Below are positions 1 to 8,971 of a stretch of 64,000 nt of DNA, piece after piece (position 1 is the first letter of the stretch; each line of letters begins with the position of its first letter). A model generated the notes under the pieces. The model did no database searches. It was given only the letters and a program-made list of their open reading frames with translations, and was not told the origin of the DNA. The position numbers and the translations under genes were made by a program. Source of the stretch: Staphylococcus massiliensis CCUG 55927 (GTDB lineage Bacteria; Bacillota; Bacilli; Staphylococcales; Staphylococcaceae); NCBI RefSeq assembly GCF_000298075.1, contig NZ_JH815593.1, positions 1,622,716 through 1,686,715 on the forward strand. The letters run 5' to 3'.

Positions 1-1427
1 TTAAAAATGATCAATTAGCTAAACCGCATAAAAATAAAGTTTTTGGTAAAAGATATGATTTCGTTAAAAACCTTATTAAAACGAATTTTCTAGGTGAGAC
101 TGAGTTGTCTAACCTTAATAGAAAAGATTTATTAGAGGGTGTTGAAAAATTAATAGAATTTTACGATAAATTAAATCATGCTGAAATCCTTTTAATAACA
201 GTTCCTAATTTAAATGAAGGGTTTACAGTATTTACCTCCTTCAACGCTAAGGGATTACCACTAACTCTTTTAGACTTATTTAAATCTTTTTACCTAAAAG
301 AGGCTGACGGTCAAATTAGTCAAGAGGAATCAGTTTCTAAGTGGGAAGAATTAATATCTATTTTCCACAACGATAATGAAGAACCTATTACTAACGTCGT
401 TACTCAGTTTTTACTTAACAATTATGATACTTTTGAATCACAGAAGAACGGTTCAATTACACAAAATACCGCCCTAAAGTTGTATGAGAGAATATTTCAC
501 GACGAAGGTTATGAGTATATAGATAACCTTATTAAGAAAGCAAAAGTATTTTCAAACATGAATGGTAAAATTGAGACGATTGATATTTTAAATTTAGACG
601 ATGATATTCAACAAAAGCTTTTTGATTTAGATAAACTTGAATCAACTCAAGCTTATCCAATCATATTTTTCTTATTGAACAAATTATTATATAAGAAAAT
701 TACAACAAGCTTGATTTCGAATTTCCTAGACTTTTTAATTACTTATTATGTTAGAAGAAATATAATCTTAAAACCTAAGGCATCTAATATTAGAGCCAAA
801 GCAATTCAAAGTGTAAGATTATTACGCGAAAAAGATAATATTGATCTTAAAGATATCAAAGAAATTAAAAAGATATTTAAGAGTATAGCTGCTACAGATG
901 AAGAATTTAAGGTAGCTCTTGATGGATCTATCTATATAACTTCTAAGAATACTACAAGACTAATTCTAACAACCTTAGAGAGAAAGCATGGTAACTTCTT
1001 TAACAAGCAAAACCCAGAAAATTTAAATAGTATAAATGACAAAGGGTAGTATATATGGACCTTAGAACATATCATGCCACAATCAGCTGATAAGCGTAAA
1101 AATTGGAAAAAAGAGCTTTCTAAACAAACCAATAATGATGACCGAGTTAAAATATTAGTGGATGAAAATGTGCATAGAATTGGTAATTTAACCTTAACTG
1201 GTTACAACTCTGAGATGAGTGCTAAAGCGTTTGAAGATAAGAGAGATTATAGAGATCCTAAAACTAACGAGGAAACAGGCTTAAAAACAAGATTATATCT
1301 TAATGATTCTATAGTAAGTGAAGATGAATCTATTGATGATAAGAATACATGGACTATAGAAGATATCGACAGAAGATCAAAACTACTAATTAAAGAGGTT
1401 GTAGACACATATAAGTGGGACATCTGA
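1..1427 (+). pseudogene. GmrSD-like DUF262/DUF1524 nuclease, 5'-partial, interrupted by an in-frame stop
   Basis: The reading frame is open from base 3, so the gene starts before the window. The N-terminal part carries the DUF262 signature FTSFNAKGLPLTLLDLFKS (around bases 220-285). The C-terminal part has the DUF1524 HNH-like signature EHIMPQ followed by RIGNLTLTGYN and a conserved Phe-x-x-Lys. The two halves are in the same frame but separated by a TAG at 1047-1049 (..DKG-stop-YIWTLEHIMPQ). This is a nonsense codon, not a frameshift. Members of this family (GmrSD, BrxU, SspE) use DUF262 as an NTPase/DNA-modification sensor and DUF1524 as the nuclease in anti-phage defence. The stop falls just before the nuclease domain, so any product would lack the cutting part. 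It ends at a bidirectional terminator shared with lrgB. Confidence 0.8.
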
Positions 1428-1449
1428 TTCAAAATCAATTAAGTCACTA

Positions 1450-1478
1450 AAAAACCGACTCCAACGAGTCGGTTTTTC
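1450..1478. terminator. Bidirectional rho-independent terminator between the DUF262 gene and lrgB
   Basis: A perfect hairpin with arms AAAAACCGACTC and GAGTCGGTTTTT and a CAAC loop lies between two convergent genes. The A and T runs at both ends let it work on either strand. Confidence 0.8.
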
Positions 1479-1495
1479 CTATATCTATATAACAT

Positions 1496-2197
1496 CTAGA
1501 AGAATATTGTTGTAAGTATTGGTACTACCGCTACTACGATAACACCTACGATTACAAGTGAAATACTTGCCATTGATTCTTCGACTTGGCCTAGGTCTTT
1601 TGCTGCAGTGACACCAAGTGCGTGACCACTTGTACCTAAAGCAAGGCCTCGTGCGATTGGGTTCTTAATATGAAAAAGTTTTAATAATTGGTTACCAAGT
1701 GCGTAGATAATCACACCATTCAATATAACTGCGAGTGATGTTAGTTCTTTGATACCGTCGATGCCTTCAGATACAGGTAGTGCGATAGCTGTTGTCGCAG
1801 CCTGAGGTAACATTGACGCAATGATGTCGTCACCAAATTGAAGTGCCTTTGCTACAAAGAAGATACCAACGAGTGCAACTACAGTACCAATGCCTATACC
1901 ACCTAGTATACGATGCCAATGCTTCTTCAACACATCACGTTTCTTATAAAGTGGAATAGCGAAGCAAATTGTTGCTGGTTCTAAGAAGAAATAGATGATG
2001 TCGCCACCGATTTTATACTTCTCATAAGGGATGCCTGTGAAGTATAGGAACATGACGCCAACGACCATTGTGACGAATAATGGCGCGAATAAGAAGAAAC
2101 CGTTCGTCTTCTTAAATAATACTGTCGCAATGATAAATGGAATTACCGATAACAGAATACCGAAATATGGTGTATTAATCGCTAAGTGATCAGCCAT
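1496..2197 (-). CDS. lrgB: LrgB, antiholin-like membrane protein
   Basis: This 233-residue polytopic membrane protein belongs to the LrgB/CidB family. The family has about seven or eight membrane segments and conserved motifs including the C-terminal [14 protein letters not shown] stretch, seen here as [14 protein letters not shown]. LrgB works with LrgA to oppose murein hydrolase export and cell lysis, and newer work links the family to pyruvate uptake. The ATG at 2197 overlaps the last 8 bases of lrgA, so the two are translationally coupled. LytSR, encoded next door, is the known activator of lrgAB in S. aureus. The length matches the S. aureus protein. Confidence 0.95.
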   Translation of the reverse strand: MADHLAINTPYFGILLSVIPFIIATVLFKKTNGFFLFAPLFVTMVVGVMFLYFTGIPYEKYKIGGDIIYFFLEPATICFAIPLYKKRDVLKKHWHRILGGIGIGTVVALVGIFFVAKALQFGDDIIASMLPQAATTAIALPVSEGIDGIKELTSLAVILNGVIIYALGNQLLKLFHIKNPIARGLALGTSGHALGVTAAKDLGQVEESMASISLVIVGVIVVAVVPILTTIFF

Positions 2198-2633
2198 GAG
2201 AGTGCACTCCTTTCATATTCGTTTTACGTTTAGATTGAGCTGGTTTTTCAGATTTTGTCTTTGATTTCGTGAAAAGCATCATAAATTGTGATACATAACC
2301 TGTACATATTAATAATAAAATTGTAGAAATAATGATAAGTAAAATGATTAAGAATGGACTTCTACTTAAAACACCAAGTGAGTTTACGACTGAGATACCT
2401 GCTGGAACGAACAGGAACCCGATGTTGTTTGTTAAGGCTGTGCCGACTGATTCGACTTCCCCTAGTTTTACAATGCCTGTGCATAATAAGATAAATAACA
2501 ATACAAGCCCGATAACTGATGCTGGCATTGGAATTGGCATAAATGATTCAATGATCTTTGAAACAAATAAGACTAAAGCAATGACTAATGCTTGATGTAA
2601 AAAGCTATATACTTTAACTTCCTTTCCTTTCAT
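2190..2633 (-). CDS. lrgA: LrgA, holin-like (antiholin) membrane protein
   Basis: This 147-residue protein of the CidA/LrgA family has four predicted membrane helices. The conserved core [20 protein letters not shown] lies at about residues 25-44, and a second conserved block [20 protein letters not shown] at about 70-90. The C-terminus is short, basic and cytoplasmic. Together with LrgB it modulates autolysis and programmed cell death. A GGGAGG ribosome-binding site sits seven bases before the ATG. The gene is the first of the lrgAB operon, transcribed away from the lytR 3' end. Its length is the same as S. aureus LrgA. Confidence 0.95.
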   Translation of the reverse strand: MKGKEVKVYSFLHQALVIALVLFVSKIIESFMPIPMPASVIGLVLLFILLCTGIVKLGEVESVGTALTNNIGFLFVPAGISVVNSLGVLSRSPFLIILLIIISTILLLICTGYVSQFMMLFTKSKTKSEKPAQSKRKTNMKGVHSHG

Positions 2634-2782
2634 TTTAACGACCTCCCGTGTTTCTTTTACTACGTATAGTATAAGTTCAATTTTTCACAATGTGCCGTTT
2701 TCATTCTGAAATACAAGAATTTAAGGGTGACTTGCATTGATTCGACTTAGAATTGCAGTGCGTGAAAGCGCTTTTCAAAAAG

Positions 2783-2812
2783 AAAAAACGCCTCGAATTA
2801 ACGAGACGTTCA
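2783..2812 (-). terminator. lytR rho-independent terminator
   Basis: On the - strand an ACGTCTCG / CGAGGCGT hairpin is followed by a T run, 15-40 bases after the lytR stop codon. It separates lytSR from lrgAB. Confidence 0.7.
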
Positions 2813-2825
2813 TCTTTAATATCTA

Positions 2826-3554
2826 TTAATTTAAACCTAGTTGAGCTTTGAAATCTTTCATATACGAGCGGCTGACCTGCATCTTCACATCGTTCGTGAG
2901 CGTTAACATAAATGTGTAATTAAACCAATGTTCGACGGCGATGATGTGCGCCTGGTTCACGATATGTGCACGATGGATGCGTAAGAAGTGCTCTGGATTT
3001 AAACGCTTCTCATAGGCGTTCAGTGGCTCGGTCGTTTCATATTCGCCGTGTGTTGTAAATAGCGTCGTCATACCATGATTGACCGATAACCCGATGATAT
3101 CCGCTTGGTTAATCATATGAATGCGGTCACTAAGTTCGACCGGAATCGCCTGTTCGACCTTTACGCGCGGGGCATCTGTAGCCTCTTCACTGTCGCGTTG
3201 TTTCGCGATGACCTTGTCAATGGCTTGTTTAATGCGTGCTTCATCAAACGGCTTTAAGATGTAGTCTGTTGCGTCGACTTCAAACGCCTGGACCGCATAT
3301 TGGTCGTGCGCCGTCGCGAAGATAATAGCTGGCGGCGACTTCATCTTCTGAATTTTATGGCCAAGTTCGATGCCATTCTCGTCCATTAAATTGATGTCGA
3401 GAAAGATTAAATCATAGTCCTCGATCAATAAGGCTTCTAGCGTTTCAGACACGTTTTCCGCTTCGTTCAACACCTCAAACCCACCGATATGGTTGAGTAA
3501 GTATACGAGCTCGTTACGTGCGAGAGGTTCGTCGTCTACGATTAACGCGCGCAT
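2826..3554 (-). CDS. lytR: LytR (LytTR-family) response regulator
   Basis: This is a 242-residue response regulator. The N-terminal receiver domain has the acidic pair D7-D8, phosphoacceptor D53 (in FLDINL) and the conserved KPF (Lys after the T/S switch). A linker follows, then a C-terminal LytTR DNA-binding domain from about residue 135 to the end, with [10 protein letters not shown] and SRSYMKDF. It is the partner of LytS and in S. aureus directly activates lrgAB in response to membrane potential, glucose and pyruvate metabolism. The ATG has an AGGAG site and overlaps the 3' end of lytS by 13 bases, so the pair is an operon. This LytR is not the LytR-CpsA-Psr wall ligase of the same name. 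Confidence 0.95.
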   Translation of the reverse strand: MRALIVDDEPLARNELVYLLNHIGGFEVLNEAENVSETLEALLIEDYDLIFLDINLMDENGIELGHKIQKMKSPPAIIFATAHDQYAVQAFEVDATDYILKPFDEARIKQAIDKVIAKQRDSEEATDAPRVKVEQAIPVELSDRIHMINQADIIGLSVNHGMTTLFTTHGEYETTEPLNAYEKRLNPEHFLRIHRAHIVNQAHIIAVEHWFNYTFMLTLTNDVKMQVSRSYMKDFKAQLGLN

Positions 3555-5308
3555 GTTTCATGCTCCTTTCTTTGATACGGTAAGATGCACCACACATTGG
3601 TACCATGCTCATTACTATCGAAGTGCAGCGTTGCTTGCTCACTGAAAAGCCCTTTCAAGCGGCGATTCAAGTTTTCAAGTGCGCTTCCGGTACCTGATTC
3701 AGATTCTACAGAGGTAAGGCCAAGTTGCGCGATTTTCGCTTTATCAATCCCGTGCCCATTATCAATCACCGAAAGTTTCAATTCATGATCAGAGATTTGA
3801 TTCGCACGAATGGTAATGTCGTTGTCCTTCTTACGATTTGTAAATGCGTGTTTGATTGCATTTTCAACGAGTATTTGTACAAGAAATGGTGGTACGAGTG
3901 CGTCTTTGAATGTATCCTTTACGTCAAATTTAACATTAAAGCGACCTGGAAATCGCGCTTGTTCGAGCGATAAATAAGCGAGTACTTGGCTAAGTTCCTT
4001 TTCAAGGGTGATGGTATTCTGTCTCGAACCTTGTAAGTTGGATCTGAAGAAATGACTCAGTTCAAGGAGTAAGTCACGTGCCTTCTCACTGTCGATTCGG
4101 ACCATTGCTGAGATGGTATTAATCGCATTAAAGAAGAAATGCGGGTTCACTTGTGCTTGAAGCGATTTGATTTCAGCGTCCTTCAATAATTTACCTTGCG
4201 TTTCGGCAACACCAAGCTCGATCTGACTTCCAAATATTTGCGCAAGCCCTTCCGCAAGCTTACGTTCAACGAAAGTTAAGTTGTTCGGATTTGTGAAGTA
4301 CATCTTTAGTGTACCGATAACTTTACCGTGAGATTTTAACGGAATCACGATGGCCGCGTGTAATGGGCAGTCAGGGTGACTACACCCTATTTCCACTTTC
4401 GTGTGAACCTCTTTGAGCTGACCAGTTTGTAATACTTCCTTAGATAAGTGTGTAATAATCGCCTTCTTAGGTATGTGATGATCGCTTCCTACACCTACAT
4501 GGGCTAAGATATCTTTGCGACTTGTAATGGCTACGGCGGAAACTTTCATTAAGTCTTTGATGATCTTCGCAACTTCTTTAGCTGATGATTCATTTAAGCC
4601 TTCTTTAAAGTATGGCAACGTTTGTTTCGTGATTTCGAGTACATCTTCTGTTTGAACGGCTCGCATTTGTTCTTCGTGTTTCAGTGTCGAAATGATAATC
4701 GACATAAAAATTGCCGTACCGATGCCGTTGACGATAATCATAGGTAAAGCGATGAGTGATAGTAATTCAAGTGCGTATGTTTTATCTTGCGCGAATGAAA
4801 AGATACAAATCATTTGAACGACTTCCATCATACTGCCGATTAAAGCGCTTTTGAAGACGGTTGGGTACTGATTGTGGCGTCGTGCACGGCGACCAAAGTA
4901 ACCTGAAATGATGCCGATAAAGAATGATGAAATGAGATACGTATAAGCTTCAGCGCCACCCATATACAGTCTGAATAACCCTGAGATAATCCCAACAAAG
5001 AGACCTACGAATGGGCCACCGACTAAGCCAGCGACACCAATTGTAAGTACACGGGTATTCGCGAGCGATACATCATCATTAAGTTTGAAATAGATACTGC
5101 CCGATAAAATATTGCCATCTTGAATGACAATTCCTGTAAAGTTCGACATTAACGCAAATAAAGAGAATACGAGACATAGCTGCCATTTAGAATGCCAAGT
5201 TTCTCGGTAGTTCATTGTCTTCTTGAAGTAGTTCAGGTTCATGAGAAGGTAGGCTAATATGATGATTAGGCCAACACGTTCAAGTAAGAGAATGGTTAAG
5301 TTAAACAC
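3542..5308 (-). CDS. lytS: LytS sensor histidine kinase
   Basis: This membrane sensor kinase has an N-terminal 5TMR-LYT domain of six or so helices (residues 1-205, with [19 protein letters not shown]), a GAF domain (about 225-360) and a His_kinase domain. The phosphoacceptor His lies in [15 protein letters not shown] near residue 390. An HATPase domain completes it ([10 protein letters not shown]-box, [15 protein letters not shown]). It senses membrane-potential collapse and phosphorylates LytR. I chose the GTG at 5308 because a GAGGAG site lies nine bases upstream and the protein then begins MFNLT, aligning with MLSLT of S. aureus LytS. An ATG at 5317 would abut the ribosome-binding site directly. 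Confidence 0.93.
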   Translation of the reverse strand: MFNLTILLLERVGLIIILAYLLMNLNYFKKTMNYRETWHSKWQLCLVFSLFALMSNFTGIVIQDGNILSGSIYFKLNDDVSLANTRVLTIGVAGLVGGPFVGLFVGIISGLFRLYMGGAEAYTYLISSFFIGIISGYFGRRARRHNQYPTVFKSALIGSMMEVVQMICIFSFAQDKTYALELLSLIALPMIIVNGIGTAIFMSIIISTLKHEEQMRAVQTEDVLEITKQTLPYFKEGLNESSAKEVAKIIKDLMKVSAVAITSRKDILAHVGVGSDHHIPKKAIITHLSKEVLQTGQLKEVHTKVEIGCSHPDCPLHAAIVIPLKSHGKVIGTLKMYFTNPNNLTFVERKLAEGLAQIFGSQIELGVAETQGKLLKDAEIKSLQAQVNPHFFFNAINTISAMVRIDSEKARDLLLELSHFFRSNLQGSRQNTITLEKELSQVLAYLSLEQARFPGRFNVKFDVKDTFKDALVPPFLVQILVENAIKHAFTNRKKDNDITIRANQISDHELKLSVIDNGHGIDKAKIAQLGLTSVESESGTGSALENLNRRLKGLFSEQATLHFDSNEHGTNVWCILPYQRKEHETCAR

Positions 5309-5506
5309 ATGTGACATCTCCTCAAAGTTTCAATTAATGCTTTAAATCATTATATCCATTTCATATATTATCACAATTGTTCAAAATAAAATTCCGTTTC
5401 AATACAATTGATATGAACTTTTTGTGCATGCAATTTCTTATTATATGACACATTCGGATATGTTAAAGTATTACTATGATTTACAATGGGGAGAATTAAC
5501 ATATTT

Positions 5507-5520
5507 TGCATGTACATGCA
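5507..5520. promoter_or_regulatory. Perfect 14-bp palindrome upstream of the antiporter gene
   Basis: TGCATGTACATGCA is a perfect dyad ending about 15 bases before the AGGATGG ribosome-binding site of the antiporter. A shorter TGCATGCA lies near 5424-5431. The placement fits an operator for a dimeric repressor, but the cognate regulator is unknown. Confidence 0.4.
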
Positions 5521-5548
5521 TGTTACATATATTTAGGATGGTGTTATT

Positions 5549-7333
5549 ATGACTTTTGATTTACCCGTGACGCTTACGATTGTCATGTTTTTAGCGTTAG
5601 GTATTTTTAGTCAATGGCTCGCCGTGAATATCAAATGGCCATCGATTGTGGTCATGGCTTGTGTAGGATTATTGATTGGTCCAATTCTAGGTATCATTAA
5701 TCCAAAAGAAGTCATCGGCCATGAAGTCTTTGGCGCGCTCGTATCGCTTGCTGTTGCGATTATATTATTTGAAGGTAGTAGTAATTTAGACTTCCGGGAG
5801 TTAAGAGGTATCTCTAAAGCAGTCGTCCGAATTATCACGTTCGGTGCACTGATTTCCTGGATTCTAGGGACAATTGCCCTTCACGTATTTATGCATTTCC
5901 CGCTTCCAATTTCCTTTGTAATGGGTGGCCTCTTCTTAATTACTGGTCCAACCGTTATTCAACCTTTACTCAAACAAGCTAAAGTTAAGAAGAACGTCGA
6001 TTCCGTCTTGAAGTGGGAAAGTATTATTTTAGACCCAATTGGGCCGATGCTTGCGTTAATGGCTTTCTACGTCTATCAAATCATTAGCCAAGGCATTAGT
6101 TTTGTATTAATAATCGAGTTTATTTTACAAATCTTAGCCGTACTTATTATCGGCTTTGGTGTGTCATTCATCTTTAAAATGCTTGTAAGCCGAGATATGA
6201 TTCCACAAGCGTTAATACCTTCTGTGCAATTAGTCTTTATTTTATTAACATTTAGTATTTGTGATGAAGTATTAAAAGAATCAGGACTACTTGCCGTTAC
6301 CATCTTCGGTATTATGATGGCACGTCAAAAGCGTCACGACTTAATTTATAAAGAATCTGATCATTTCATCGAGAATACATCATCAATTTTAGTTTCATCA
6401 GTTTTTATTTTAATTACGTCGTCATTGACACTCGGCGTACTTAAAAGCGTACTGTCATGGCAGCTTGTTTTACTTTGCGTTGCGATGATAATTCTCGTAC
6501 GTCCTTTATCTGTATGGCTATCGACAATCGGTACAGAACTCGACAACAAGGAACGCTCACTTGTGGCATTAATGGCACCTCGTGGCATCGTCGTGTTAAC
6601 CGTGGCGCAGTTCTTTTCAAGTTTATTTATCGCAGACAAAGTCGACATGGCGAAATACATCACGCCGGTTACATTCGGTCTTGTCTTTATAACCGTTGTC
6701 ATTTACGGCTTTAGCTTCAGACCTTTAAGTAAAGCACTTGGCATGGCAAGTACCGAACCACCAGGTGTTATTATCGTCGGTGAAGGTGAATTCTCGTTCC
6801 ACCTTGGCGTCAAACTTCGTGAACACAATATTCCCGTGATGGTTTTCAACCTCTTTGAAAATACCAACGAAAAAGCGCACGAATTAGACTTTGAAACGTT
6901 TAAAGGGAATTTATTATCAAGTAGTGACAGAATTTATACGGACCTCATTCGTTATGATAAATGTATTTTAATGACGAAATCATTTATATTTAATAGCTTG
7001 GCTTTTAACGAATTGGTACCGGAATTCGGATTAAAAAATGTCGCAATGATGCCCGTATCGTTCGATGACGATCAAGCGCGAAACAACTTGAACGGTCCTA
7101 TTCGAAATCACATTCTATTTGATGACCGATACAGTCCGAGATGGTTTAATCAGTACATTAGTAACCACAATATTATCGAAGTGCCAGCGTACGATTACGA
7201 GCATATTTCTGAAAAGGACATGATGATTTATCATATTAGTGACGATAGTGAAGTCACGTTTAAAATGAACAATCGCCCGCTTCCTAAGTCAGATTCAGGC
7301 GTATATGGCATATTGAAGGATATTTATGGATAA
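5549..7333 (+). CDS. CPA1-type cation:proton antiporter with C-terminal nucleotide-binding-like domain
   Basis: This 594-residue protein has an N-terminal Na+/H+ exchanger domain of about 12-13 helices (residues 1-390). It carries the family-typical LITGPTVIQPLLKQ and ILDPIGPMLAL segments and the conserved APRGIVVLTVAQFF near residue 350. The C-terminal ~200 residues begin with a Rossmann-like GVIIVGEGEFSFHLG (TrkA-N/RCK-like), so a nucleotide or ligand may gate transport. The likely role is K+ or Na+ efflux in exchange for protons in pH or osmotic homeostasis. The substrate cannot be read from sequence. It runs towards the origin, opposite to its neighbour lytS. A good AGGATGG site supports the ATG at 5549. 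Confidence 0.85.
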   Translation: MTFDLPVTLTIVMFLALGIFSQWLAVNIKWPSIVVMACVGLLIGPILGIINPKEVIGHEVFGALVSLAVAIILFEGSSNLDFRELRGISKAVVRIITFGALISWILGTIALHVFMHFPLPISFVMGGLFLITGPTVIQPLLKQAKVKKNVDSVLKWESIILDPIGPMLALMAFYVYQIISQGISFVLIIEFILQILAVLIIGFGVSFIFKMLVSRDMIPQALIPSVQLVFILLTFSICDEVLKESGLLAVTIFGIMMARQKRHDLIYKESDHFIENTSSILVSSVFILITSSLTLGVLKSVLSWQLVLLCVAMIILVRPLSVWLSTIGTELDNKERSLVALMAPRGIVVLTVAQFFSSLFIADKVDMAKYITPVTFGLVFITVVIYGFSFRPLSKALGMASTEPPGVIIVGEGEFSFHLGVKLREHNIPVMVFNLFENTNEKAHELDFETFKGNLLSSSDRIYTDLIRYDKCILMTKSFIFNSLAFNELVPEFGLKNVAMMPVSFDDDQARNNLNGPIRNHILFDDRYSPRWFNQYISNHNIIEVPAYDYEHISEKDMMIYHISDDSEVTFKMNNRPLPKSDSGVYGILKDIYG

Positions 7334-7347
7334 GGTTTAAGTTGAGA

Positions 7348-7383
7348 GGAAGGTTCGCTTTAATTAGCAACCTTCCTTTTTTT
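7348..7383 (+). terminator. Antiporter gene terminator
   Basis: A GGAAGGTT..AACCTTCC hairpin is followed by a run of seven T, starting 15 bases after the stop codon. Confidence 0.8.
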
Positions 7384-7393
7384 GTAGCAAATC

Positions 7394-7613
7394 GTCATCC
7401 CGTCTGGGAGCTATTGAAACTTGATGAGCGATCCGTGATCAAGTCTGGGAGCCTTTGAAACTTGATGAGCGATCCGTCATCAAGTCTCAGACCACTTCAA
7501 ACTTGATGAACATTCCGTCATCACGTCTCAGAGCCTTTGAAACTCGATGAGCGATCCGTGATCAAGTCTCAGACCACTTCAAACTTGATGAGCAATCCGT
7601 AATCAAGTCTCAG
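7394..7613. repeat. Tandem array of 41-nt units, each with an internal dyad (about 5.4 copies)
   Basis: Units begin at 7394, 7435, 7476, 7517, 7558 and 7599 (partial), each exactly 41 nt. A unit holds ACTTGATGA and TCATCAAGT as inverted arms around GCGATCCG, then a variable 15-nt segment of two kinds: CTGGGAGCCTTTGAA-like and CTCAGACCACTTCAA-like. There is no cas gene nearby, and the segments between dyads are near copies of each other. Confidence 0.85.
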
Positions 7614-7646
7614 TACCCGCAACTTCCCCATCCGCCGCACAAAAAA

Positions 7647-7810
7647 AGCTTGAGACATAAGTTGTGAAATAGAGTATTTAAACTCTATATCACACAATTC
7701 TCTAAACAACTGACTCCTAGGGGAGTAGCGTGAGTCCAAAGACTACAGGCTTTGGCCACGCCCTAGGAAAGCATGCTGTTTTAAGAGAATTGTTTAATAT
7801 GTCCCAAGCT
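7647..7810. repeat. Long hairpin element with GGGACATA-type ends
   Basis: The outer arms are AGCTTGAGACATA (7647-7659) and TATGTCCCAAGCT (7798-7810). The inner arms are ACAATTCTCTAAACA (7694-7708) and the stretch ending AAGAGAATTGT (7783-7793). The GGGACATA ends recall a common staphylococcal intergenic repeat. It also ends just after the hydrolase stop codon and could terminate that gene. A related element lies at 22378-22633. Confidence 0.7.
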
Positions 7811-7817
7811 CGATAAC

Positions 7818-8633
7818 TTAATAAATCGCCAATTTCTGATCAATAACCGCATTAATAAACGCGATAAAACGATCTTTCGGTATAGGTTGATGACCCGCTT
7901 CGGCATCGCTATACAAGATATATTTAATCTTCTTAGAATCTAACTTATACTTATCCAACATCTGATTGAAAGGCGTGTAATGGTCCTCCATATCGACCTG
8001 ACCTAAGCGATTCTGAATATAGAAAATTTCCGGTACATGATTCTCATGACGCATAAGCGCGGTTAACGACAATCGCGTACTATAGCGGCGCTGAATCTCT
8101 TGTGCTGGCATGTCACCAAACACATGTTGATACGCGCGATCAACCGCAAGCTTCTTATAGCGGTGCACGTAAGTTTGAGGATTATTCACGATAGCGCGCG
8201 CACCCTTATGCATTGTCGCTAACATCATTGAAATAAAGCCGCCACCAGAACTTCCAAGATACGTAACATTCTCCGTCTCAACATCTATTAGCTCAGCAAT
8301 TCGAGCCGCGATATCATGATAATCACGTAAGTAATGACGCGATTTCGTACCAAGACCCCACGCTAAATTCACATTACCGTCATGCAGCGTACGATCATCC
8401 ATATACACAAACGACGCGTCAATATCCTTGTACCAATACGTGCGCGTAAACGCAGGCAACGCCACCTTCTTCTTATTCACCGCCCCGTTACTGTGCACAA
8501 TCAGCTTATCATTCCCCTGCTTCAATCGCAGCAATATGTAGAAATCAATACCATCTTTCATAATCTTCACGCGCTGGTTATTAAGCGCAAATAAATGCTC
8601 GTACGTTAAATCTTCGAATTGAATCGTCTCCAT
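7818..8633 (-). CDS. Alpha/beta-hydrolase fold protein
   Basis: This is a 271-residue soluble protein without signal peptide or membrane helix. The nucleophile elbow YLGSSGGGF (Ser about residue 149) and a late His in AGHQPIPKDRF fit a serine hydrolase triad. The N-terminal part resembles the Asp2-like or glycosyltransferase-associated hydrolases of Firmicutes, but I cannot assign a substrate. I chose the ATG at 8633 because AGGGG lies seven bases upstream. The ATG at 8639 is too close to it. The gene stands alone between a repeat element and an intergenic region with inverted repeats. Confidence 0.7.
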   Translation of the reverse strand: METIQFEDLTYEHLFALNNQRVKIMKDGIDFYILLRLKQGNDKLIVHSNGAVNKKKVALPAFTRTYWYKDIDASFVYMDDRTLHDGNVNLAWGLGTKSRHYLRDYHDIAARIAELIDVETENVTYLGSSGGGFISMMLATMHKGARAIVNNPQTYVHRYKKLAVDRAYQHVFGDMPAQEIQRRYSTRLSLTALMRHENHVPEIFYIQNRLGQVDMEDHYTPFNQMLDKYKLDSKKIKYILYSDAEAGHQPIPKDRFIAFINAVIDQKLAIY

Positions 8634-8796
8634 ACCCATTCCCCTTTATTTACAACTCGACATCTTTTAGAAATGTTGATCATCTTCATTTTTGAAAAGC
8701 CCTTTAGATAAGACTTATACAATTATATATAAATATAACATCTAATCGCTTTGTTGTAATCTCTAAGAATTCTAAATATTACGTATTTTAGAAAAC

Positions 8797-8917
8797 TTTA
8801 AAAGGGCTTTTCAAAGAAGTACGCACTATGCCAATAAAAACCCCTTAATTAACGTAACTTCATTAATTAAGGGATACCGTTAAATTGCTATTCTGTCTTA
8901 GAGGGCTTTTAAAAAAA
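8797..8917. repeat. Direct repeat copy 1 (terminator block)
   Basis: A ~120 bp block runs from TTTAAAAGGGCTTTT through the terminator to TGTCTTAGAGGGCTTTT. It is repeated in the same orientation at 9873-9996 with scattered substitutions. The two copies flank the 264-residue membrane protein gene. Confidence 0.75.
8836..8873 (-). terminator. Terminator of the unknown membrane protein gene
   Basis: On the - strand CCCTTAATTAA and TTAATTAAGGG (11-bp arms) form a hairpin followed by GTTTTTA. It lies about 100 bases downstream of the 8972 stop codon. A near-identical copy is at 9915-9952. Confidence 0.75.
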
Positions 8918-8971
8918 GAGATAGGATGTTCATAAAATAAACCACCTACACAGGTGGCCTAATGAGTTTAT

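Larger units (their letters stand above)
8634..8971. other. Intergenic region with inverted repeats and one copy of a duplicated terminator block
   Basis: No gene is visible. TTTGAAAAGCCCTTT (8691-8705) and its exact reverse complement (8801-8815) flank an AT-rich ~95 bp core. The right copy opens a ~120 bp block (8797-8917) found again at 9873-9996. Within it lies the terminator at 8836-8873. Confidence 0.75.

Noticed and set aside
2763..2777. cre site TGAAAGCGCTTTTCA between lytR and lrgA
   Set aside because: It is one base longer than the 14-base cre consensus and also lies next to the lytR terminator, so the match is doubtful.
7394..7613. CRISPR array
   Set aside because: The segments between dyads are near-identical copies, far too short and not unique; no cas genes are present. 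The same holds for 30707-31240.
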